The notes under the pieces were generated by a model. It worked only from the letters and a program-made list of their open reading frames with translations. It was not told where the DNA came from and made no database searches. Below, piece after piece: positions 56,764 through 64,000 of a stretch of DNA of 64,000 bases. Origin of the DNA: Gigaspora rosea (taxonomy: Eukaryota > Glomeromycota > Glomeromycetes > Diversisporales > Gigasporaceae); assembly GCA_003550325.1 (NCBI GenBank), contig QKWP01000220.1, forward strand, positions 342,091 to 406,090, given 5' to 3'. The translations under genes and the position numbers were made by a program. The number at the start of each line of letters is the position of its first letter. Position 1 is the stretch's first letter.

Positions 56764-58987
56764 TTAAATTTGAATGTCAGGAATTAAATTGTTATCATTA
56801 GTGCCAATTGGCATACATTCCGGAGTAATAAGAATAGCATTATCTATGACAAAAACTTGTTTATTTGGGAATAAAGAATTCATTTCTCTTAGGGTTTCCT
56901 TGGCCCTCTCTGGAGTTAGAAAAAAATCCAGTAGGTTAACTATTAATTCTTTTAAAAAACCAGTAAAATTGTTACTTGATGGTGATGATGACAGAGTTGA
57001 TGTGGTAATAGTTTGCGAAAGCACAAGTTTTTTTGCAGCTTCACTTATTTCCAAGGTATCAAAATCAACATGAACATTTTTGGCTATCCATTCTTGCTTT
57101 TTTCTTGAAAGTTCATTTATTAATTTTTCCAATTTGTTAAAATTTTCAGCAATAGAGATCTACACAAAATAATATGTATAGATCGGTAAAATATTCCAAT
57201 TGATTAAGATGTCATATTTACTTACGATCAGCTCGTAAATAGTAAATAAAAATTGTAAAAAGCCAACTTTATCAATGTTTTTTCTCTCCAAGGAAATTTT
57301 TGCCCTATTTAAGAGTCTTGAACGATAGACTTTATTTATTATATGATCCAGTATGGATGTTTCTATTGTTTTTTCTGAATATAATATTAATTAATAATTG
57401 TTATAAACTTCTCAAATATGAAAATACATACTTTTACTTGAATCATAAATACAAATATTTCGTTTAATAAAGTATTTAAGTCTGATTCGTCCTGAATTGG
57501 TCCAAATTCTGCCACTATAGTCAATTCACAAAGACTCTTCTCATCCTTGGCATTGCAATTATTTCTCCCAAGATCAAATCTTTCTTTGTTGGGAAGGTTT
57601 TTCGAAGGCAGCCCACTTACTTCACCAACTAAATGTACATAGTCATAATGGTCACACAAAAGTAAATCGCAACGACGACCAATTATACTTCTTCTCTTAT
57701 TCAACCCAAGTAATTTATAGATCTGTTTTCTCTTTGAAGATCAATCTGAGGTTATTTCTTCGCTAAAATTATAAATTGATTAAAAATAATATAAATTAAT
57801 GAAATTTTAAATTTATACTCACAAAAATGTATAAAGTTTATCATTAATATGCGTTAATGATTTAAAAATAAAGCTATATATTGTATCAGCTGTATATTGT
57901 TGTTCACTAATTCTATCTGCTTTATAAGAATTCATCCAAATTGACTGCTCCCTGCTAAAGTAATTTTATATTAGTTTAAATTGTATATAGTATCTAATAC
58001 ATACTAGCTTTTTACTCAGATATGATTCAAAATGGTTTGATATATTTTACATTGTATTTTTGCTTCGAAGCTACAATCTGGAGAAATTTCTGGTATCTTT
58101 GAATTGATTCGCAGTGGTGCAGTGTTCAAGTCTGTATACCAAGCTAAAATATCATCAATATAACTCTTAACGTATGAATCATTAAGATGATTGATAGTAA
58201 ATGATAATTTTTCTGACAGACAGTCCAAATCCTCTTTGGATAATTTTTTTTTCCAGCCGAGAGTCAAGATTGTAAACGCAAATGATGCTACTTTTAATAG
58301 GGCTAAAAACATAGAAGTTAATATATATCAATAAATAAATAAGCGTTCAATATCAAACAATAAATTTATTTACTCAAAATATTTGAAATCATCATCGTCT
58401 ATTGAATTTATTCGATCTATAAACAATTCATAAAGATCCTTTCGGTTTGATAATGGAATCTTCTCATCCTATTTAAAAATGAAATATAAATCATCTGCAT
58501 AATAAATAACAAGTGGTATTTACTAGATACCTTTGAGTATTCAATTTGACAATAATTGTCTTTCAAGTTTAATGCTGTATCAAGAACTAATCGAAGTTCT
58601 TCTACATCATTTCCAGAAATAACATCCCACCAGACTTTTATCTTTGTTGACGATACACAGTTCTATAATACTTAAAATTTTGAATTAGTATGAATATTAA
58701 AACTATTTTAGAAGTATCAGTACAAACTTTTATTATCTTATATTGCTTTATAAGAAATTCGCTTTCTTCACGGTGTTCATTTTTAAAATATTCTAAAAAA
58801 CTTAGATAATAACCGCTTTCCAACCGAGAATCGATCTTAAAGTCCCATTGTTTGATTCTATAGAGTAAAAAATCGTACAAGTTCCAATGAGTTATTTTGC
58901 TATCTTTAAAGAACTGATGATAAGAACGTTTTGAAAATTTTGATATAGTTTTTCATAAAAACTTTGGCATTTAAATTTAAATTCCAT
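56764..58987 (-). pseudogene. Large multi-exon gene of unknown family with GRRCDLLL..GEVSG motif, several frameshifts
   Basis: From ATG 58987 (MEFKFKCQSFYEKLYQNFQN) a chain of about eight exons can be followed: HWNLYDFLLYRIKQWDFKID; NCVSSTKIKVWWDVISGNDV; DEKIPLSNRKDLYELFIDRI; PIKSSIICVYNLDSRLE; KLSKEDLDCLSEKLSFTINH; REQSIWMNSYKADRISEQQY; then KRRSIIGRRCDLLLCDHYDY with VHLVGEVSGLPSK; ETSILDHIINKVYRSRLLNR; and a last exon ISIAENFNKLEKLINELSRK to a stop at 56764. The introns are short with GT..AG ends (GTATGT, GTATCT, GTAAGT, GTTTGT). Breaks include shifts near 58920, 58255 (A9 run), 58030 and 57375 (A6 run), plus a TGA near 57745. D..L with G-E-V-x-G could be a PD-(D/E)XK-like core with a changed lysine; that is inference. 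It resembles a large lineage-specific fungal family. Confidence 0.6.
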
Positions 58988-59144
58988 TTAACGAAACTGA
59001 TTATAACTGCAGAACTGATAATCTTTTTATTCTAAAAGATCTATGTAATATCACATGATTCACTTGACGGACGGAAATAGTTGCTATAAATAAGTTACCT
59101 AACGCTAACGCTGCGTGAAAGACGACGGGCTGATCCATCACTAT

Positions 59145-59279
59145 GTATCATCTTGAAATAACGCCCCAGAATGTAGTCTAATATTTTGGCCTACATTAAG
59201 TTTAAATTGGCCTAAATTAAGCTTAATGTAGGCCAAATTATTTAAATTACACCTTGGGGGAGTTATTTCGAGATGATAC
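59145..59279. mobile_element. 135-bp palindromic foldback element
   Basis: The left arm gtatcatcttgaaataacgc, then ggcctacattaagttta, is inverted on the right (cttaatgtaggcc, then gttatttcgagatgatac). Related sequence (aggggaggtgat, gcttaatttaggcctatttc, gaaatcacgcccct) lies at 35461-35570, so the family is dispersed. Confidence 0.85.
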
Positions 59280-59463
59280 GGTATTTCCTACATACATCTT
59301 ATATGTGTTTTAATTATATGGTCTTTTCTGAATGATTATTTTGAAGTTGGCTTAGAAAAATATAAACCCATGATAAGCTAATTTGACGTTTTAGTTATTA
59401 CTCTTTTATTTTAACACGAGAAAAGTCTTATCAAATAATTTTCCATAATGACAAACTCATTTT

Positions 59464-59497
59464 ATTCTCCGACGGCATCTTGATGCCGTCGGAGAAT
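59464..59497. repeat. 34-bp near-perfect palindrome (gacggcatc)
   Basis: attctccgacggcatc (59464-59479) is inverted at 59482-59497, with only tt between. It is GC-rich in an AT-rich field, too small to be a gene. See the companion at 59775. Confidence 0.9.
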
Positions 59498-59774
59498 GAA
59501 CTAATGAATTGTATTATTTTGGCTCATGATATAACGGATCCGACCCATTGTAAACCCTAATTTTTTAGGTTAAGTGAAACATGAACTTATGAAGAAACCA
59601 TAAAAACAATTTTTTAAGTACTTGCATGAATCAAGAATATCATTTCCTTTTTATTTTATTTTATTTTATTTATTTTTTTTTGAGTTGTATTTCACCAACC
59701 ATATTGAAAGTGAAATTTATAAAGCTCACCATTCCAGCCTACTTTTTATTTTTTTTAACAGTTAATTGCATTAA

Positions 59775-59806
59775 AAGTCTGACGGCCACCAGAGGCCGTC
59801 AGACTT
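59775..59806. repeat. Hairpin with 13-bp perfect stem (aagtctgacggcc)
   Basis: aagtctgacggcc (59775-59787) is inverted at 59794-59806 around accaga. The stem shares the GACGGC core with the palindrome at 59464, 300 bp away. The flanks are T-rich. Confidence 0.88.
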
Positions 59807-60540
59807 CAAATATTGTTTGCGGGAAAAAAATCAATACTAACGTGTCATGTGCTTATTTCGGCACTGGTGGGTGCTGAAATAAGTTGTGAATTAGAGACAC
59901 CAGTTTGGGATCCCAATTTCAGCTGCGAATAAATTATGAAACTTAATTTTAGTAAGAATTATAAAAATTTAATGGCATTAGCATTAGCATTAGTAGATTT
60001 TAATTAACGTGATCCAGACAATTTCCTAAATGAGACACAATAAAACCAGACACACATTTCAACTTTTGAAGATCTCACCAAATTTCTATGGGTCAGGGTG
60101 ACCTGTCTATTATTAATTTTAATAATACATAAAATAAAAGAAAGAAAATACAAAAAAATTTATAATTAAAATTATTAAAATTAAAATTAAGTTTAATTTT
60201 AAATTAAAACTTTTAGAATTAGAACGTTTGTATAAATAATAATACATATAGAATATTATAGTTGTGGCTCATAACTTAAAGATTGCTAAAAGATCTAACA
60301 ATGCCAAAAAAAAAGTTAATACGTAATTCTTGATAGTCTTTAGCTTTTACAAATCTGATGTATATATTGCTCACATATTATGTAAATAAAATCATTTTGC
60401 TAAAATATTCTGTTGATAAACTTGAGAGTTTTGCTTAATAAGGAAATTAAAATTATTACCCAGTTAAACTATTCTATTATTCGAACAAATAATCTATATT
60501 TAAACTTCCCTCAAAGACGGGAGAAGAGATTATTCAACCT
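59807..60540. other. Intergenic, nothing recognised
   Basis: AT-rich with a short ggcattagcattagcattag microsatellite at about 59973. No gene. Confidence 0.4.
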
Positions 60541-60771
60541 AAGGCCATGCAAATTAAATTAGTTGATTCTCATCACATGGAACAAACAAATAGGACCCGG
60601 CCGGCCGGCAAAAAATGTTATATTTAAAAAATTTTTTAATATAAAAAATTTTTATAAATTTTTTTTCATACAAGAATAAAAAAAATTTTATATAGAAAAA
60701 AATTTTAACTTCTCTAAAAAAGTGACCTGGCCGGGTGATGAGAATCAATTTTATTAGTTTGCATGGCCTAA
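60541..60771. mobile_element. 231-bp foldback element with GC-rich sub-termini
   Basis: aaggccatgcaaattaaatt, then agttgattctcatcac (60541-60576), is inverted at 60735-60771 (gtgatgagaatcaat..gcatggcct) with a few mismatches. Just inside, cccggccggccggc faces cctggccggg, and the core is pure A/T runs. No ORF of note. Confidence 0.85.
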
Positions 60772-61242
60772 CACATTATTCTGCATCAGCCAGATATCTG
60801 ATAAAAGACTAAGAATACGATAGTTCTTAAAAAATTTTTTAAATGACACTAAAGCAAATCATGAAGCTCCCACATCCGATGAATGTTTGGTAATCTATGA
60901 TTTTGCGGTTCCGCAGGACCGAGAATTTTAGATACGGAAGTAACAATAACGATAATTTATTATTTCTAAGAATTAGAAATAATAATCTTATAGTTTAAAT
61001 TGATTTTTTTTCTATATATTAAAGAAAACACTACACTTATATAACTTTTGTTCACGCGAACTTAAAGAACAATGTTATAGCTTTTCAAATCATATAATAT
61101 TTAGTTGAAGCCTGGTGGGTTACACAGGTAAAACTTTACATTAATGTCCTGCACAAACCTTTATAATTTTTTCTACCCGATGATTTACATCAAAATCAAC
61201 AATTTCATTTGAAAAAAAAGTTTACAAATCATTGAATCTCAA
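60772..61242. other. Intergenic, nothing recognised
   Basis: gcggttccgcaggaccg at about 60905 is a small GC-rich imperfect hairpin. No gene. Confidence 0.4.
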
Positions 61243-61819
61243 TTACCAGTCACAATAAAAGAAAAATTCCAAAAGATCTTTTTGTAATTCAGTTGTTTTC
61301 TCAAAATTCTCATTATCCTCATGCAAAGATTCACCCTCCCTTTGTATTTTCTCTAACCATCTTATTACTTTCAGATTAATTTTCTCATGTCTTCTAACCT
61401 CAATTTCTGTTTCTTGTAAAGTACAGTAGTTTGATATCTTTCATTTTGTTGGTTAATGCTACTGTTAAATGGTAGGATGTCATTATGCTCTTGTTGCAGA
61501 GGCTCGCTAAGTCTAACAATTATTCCACTATCAATAGCCTCGTGCTGACTTAGAATTGTACTCATCTCATTAAAGATCACGTATTTCTGACAAATATCAT
61601 ACACAATGTTAACATCATTAAAAAAAAAAATAAAGTCAAAATGATACTTACCAATTTGCCCATATAAACCAATGCTCTTTTAAATCTTGCAAAATAATAT
61701 GAAAGTATTCTGGTTAGAGGTATATAATTGTTATTTTCAATTATCTTTAATTTCGTTTCTATAGTTTCAATATTGTCAACAAGTCCTTCTCTTTTCGCTT
61801 CAGGAATAGTAGGCTTCAT
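61243..61819 (-). CDS. Coiled-coil protein of unknown function, two exons (one frameshift)
   Basis: Exon 1 61652-61819 (MKPTIPEAKREGLVDNIETI, then LKIIENNNYIPLTRILSYYF and FKRALVYMGKL), intron 61587-61651 (GTAAGT..CAG, phase 0), exon 2 61243-61586 (KYVIFNEMSTILSQHEAIDS, RLSEPLQQEHNDILPFNSSI, NERYQTTVL). A shift near 61420 leads to QETEIEVRRHEKINLKVIRW, LEKIQREGESLHEDNENFEK and KDLLEFFFYCDW before a TAA. Mostly helical, charged, without signal or membrane segment. The strong protein-like character after the shift shows that the shifted frame is the true one. Confidence 0.65.
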
Positions 61820-63663
61820 AAAGCTATAAAACTTTGAAAAATGAATATCTTATTTAACATAAAGGTTCCGGTGGAAAATTATCAGGCAAAAGATATAAAA
61901 AAAGATAACTTTATTTCTAAGTATTATATATATAATAATTTAAACTTTTTGAATTACTAATAAGTTAGATTCTAGTCATGATATTTTATATATTCGACAA
62001 TAATAGCTTGTTATAGTATAAAAATACACTTTTACTGAATGCATTATCGTTATGCTTATTATCTAAATATTTTTTCAATTACATAACTACAAAATGACAT
62101 CCTTATATTAACAATTTCGTAATAACGATTATGATGTTAATCAAATATCAGATTATATCATTAATCTAATAACATAATGATAAGCAATTTATAAGTTTAT
62201 TGTGAGATTGAAGAAATTCTTTTGAAACATATAACTGATTTTATAGAGGCTCAACGATAATGCAAATATTTGAAAATCAACAATTATTTGATAATTTGCA
62301 TAATTTGGCCGAAATTATATTGTAATTTTAGCCAAAATTATATTATAATTTTGGCTAAAATATATAATAATTCAGGCCATAATTCAGACTAAAATATATA
62401 ATAATTCAGGCCATAATTCAGACTAAATTATATAATAATTCAGGACCAAATTGTATAATAAATCTGGTCAAAATTATATAATAATCTTGAGACTAAAATT
62501 CATGAAATGAAGATAGACTTTTTTCAAAAATTAGATCAATAAAAAATCTCTTGATCACAGATTTTAACCACCTTTTTAATGATAATGAAGTCATTATTTG
62601 TTCCCTACCACCATTACTTTCTTACTCAACAAATATTATAAATCTTATAATTTTGGCCAGAGTGTGTTAATTCCAGTCAGAATTTATATAATCGACACTG
62701 GTAATTTCAGCCAAGAAATAATTATAGTCGAATAATTTCAGCTGAAATTTATGGATATCTCTGTGGAATATAGGTTATTTATTACTCTTTTGAGATTTTG
62801 TCAGATTAAAATTTCGGCTGAAATTATCTTTAAATCTGAGTCAAGTTTTCCCTAAATTTCTGACTGAATTTATTCTATATTCTGATACCAAAATTCGGCC
62901 GAAATTTTTCATATAAAATTAAACAGTTTAGTGAGTAGAATGTGTCATTAATCCGAGTAAAATATTTTCATTTTATATACTTTTCTCTAAAAAAATTAAG
63001 TTAGTTACATTCGTTTGCGCAATTTATACTTTAAATAAAGCTAACTGGTTTAAAGCTATAAAGTTTAATAACCTCTTGAAAGAGCAGATCCAGATTTGGC
63101 TTTAATAAATCGATTCATATAACTGATAATTAAAAATACGGACGTTAAGTCATGTGATTTAGTAAGATTCTTAGCATTAATATAAAAAGTATCCTTTTTT
63201 AATTATTATTTGCATTACATAAAGTTTCTAAAGTAATTCTATTGAGGTGGACGATGGATTCCAAAATAAAATTGTCTAGCCGGCATTACCATTATATATT
63301 TGTAACTTACATAAGGTCATTAACTTACGATGTTATTCAATACTAATTTTTAGAACAGAAATTGGTTTTTCTCTAGGCTTTCAAAATTTTGTTTATTCAT
63401 ATAAAGTTTATGCGCGTAATAAAGTGGGCCACTCTAGGCTTAATCGGATTTGATTTTACTTTTTTGTTTAACAAAATATGATTCCGTTAAAATTTTGTCA
63501 AAAGAATGTGCTAAAAGAAAACCTCCTCACACATAGTTGTGATCTTTGTTCTATTACTTTTTACATGTTTTATTTATTGATTCGTTACTAAACTATTATG
63601 ATAAGTTACAAAATTTCGTATTTTAAATATGGTCAAGGTACTAAATAAAAAATAAATTACGAC
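61820..63663. other. Intergenic rich in gccaaaattata-type repeats
   Basis: At 62300-62500 there are several copies of (g)gc(c/t)aaaattatataataatt. One 34-bp piece (aaaatatataataattcagg onward) is tandemly doubled at about 62359 and 62393. Short palindromes of the aatttcagccgaaatt type recur at 62730-62910. Same dispersed repeat flavour as 15.7 and 23.3 kb. No gene. Confidence 0.6.
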
Positions 63664-64000
63664 TCAATAATCTCCAAACTCCTTATTTAAAAGAAAATTT
63701 TCTAAGTCATCAATAGCTTTTTGCAATGCAAGAATATATTTATATATTTTATTAAATGATTTTTTTGATTCATAATATTCTTTTAATTTATCTTTCTCAA
63801 AATCTATGCCTTGCTGAATTTCGATGATTATATTATCATCTCGATCACTTTCATTTTTGTCATTTGTGTTTTTGTTTAGAGCCTATATGATGTAAACTTA
63901 TGATATTAGACATAAAGTTGTGATGTAAACTTATGAGAATAAGACATAAAGGTAAGCTAAATTTTTTTCACATACCTCTATAAATTCAAAAGGTGCCGAA
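63664..64000 (-). CDS. C-terminal exons of a coiled-coil protein, cut by window edge
   Basis: The edge exon 63976-64000 reads SAPFEFIE and ends at a GTATGT donor. Intron 63883-63975 (phase 0, ..TATAG), last exon 63664-63882 reads ALNKNTNDKNESDRDDNIII, then EIQQGIDFEKDKLKEYYESK, KKSFNKIYKYILALQKAIDD and LENFLLNKEFGDY to a TGA. The helical, charged C-terminus suggests a coiled coil. The main part of the gene lies to the right of the window. Confidence 0.6.

Noticed and set aside
56774-57073. 99-codon plus-strand ORF
   Set aside because: Shadow of the last exon of the minus-strand gene, which continues a spliced reading frame.

Overview
The window is very AT-rich eukaryotic DNA with short introns (about 65-135 nt; donors GTAAGT, GTATGT and similar; acceptors TAG/CAG). 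The gene set is fungal and fits an arbuscular mycorrhizal fungus (Glomeromycotina, Rhizophagus-like). It has Sel1-like repeat proteins, a TKL-type kinase with an HADFHSGNIL catalytic loop, a 7TM-RGS protein, a SUR7/PalI-like membrane protein, an HSP90 copy, and many degenerate transposons and foldback repeats. The species assignment is inference from family resemblance; no search was run.

Layout. 0-4.3 kb: a Sel1-repeat gene, an array of fifteen 119-bp repeats, then a three-exon kinase. 4.3-9.2 kb: a hypothetical gene with a decayed second copy, interstitial telomere-like CCCTAA repeats, four 328-bp repeats each holding a large palindrome, and a field of alternating direct and inverted motifs. 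9.2-13.2 kb: a truncated, frameshifted Helitron (Y2 Rep plus Pif1-like helicase) abutting a truncated DNase I-like gene. 13.9-18.9 kb: a SUR7-like gene and a decayed five-exon HSP90. 20.7-24.7 kb: remnants of Sel1-like and unknown genes, then a 19-bp minisatellite with higher-order structure. 27-29.4 kb: a MITE and the 7TM-RGS gene. 30.7-40.2 kb: a coiled-coil gene and its dead paralogue in opposite orientation, plus five Sel1-like fragments, one joined to a Rossmann-like motif and one shared with it in a 0.53-kb duplicated block. 40.7-49.3 kb: a possible small secreted protein, a broken unknown gene, a seven-exon small tetraspan-like membrane protein that has no long ORF, and a coiled-coil gene. 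50-55.5 kb: a LINE remnant with an RNase H domain, a single-pass membrane protein, a small hypothetical gene and a Tc1/mariner remnant. 56.7-64 kb: a large multi-exon gene with a possible nuclease-like motif, several palindromic elements, and two coiled-coil genes, the last cut by the window edge.

The genes do not form an operon or an obvious pathway; the shared themes are signalling (kinase, RGS, Sel1 scaffolds), membrane proteins and mobile DNA. A striking general feature is that many otherwise well-conserved exons are broken by single-base indels, often in A/T homopolymers. This could be true decay or sequence error. HSP90, the Helitron, the LINE and the DNase I-like gene also carry stop codons or truncations and are more safely called dead.
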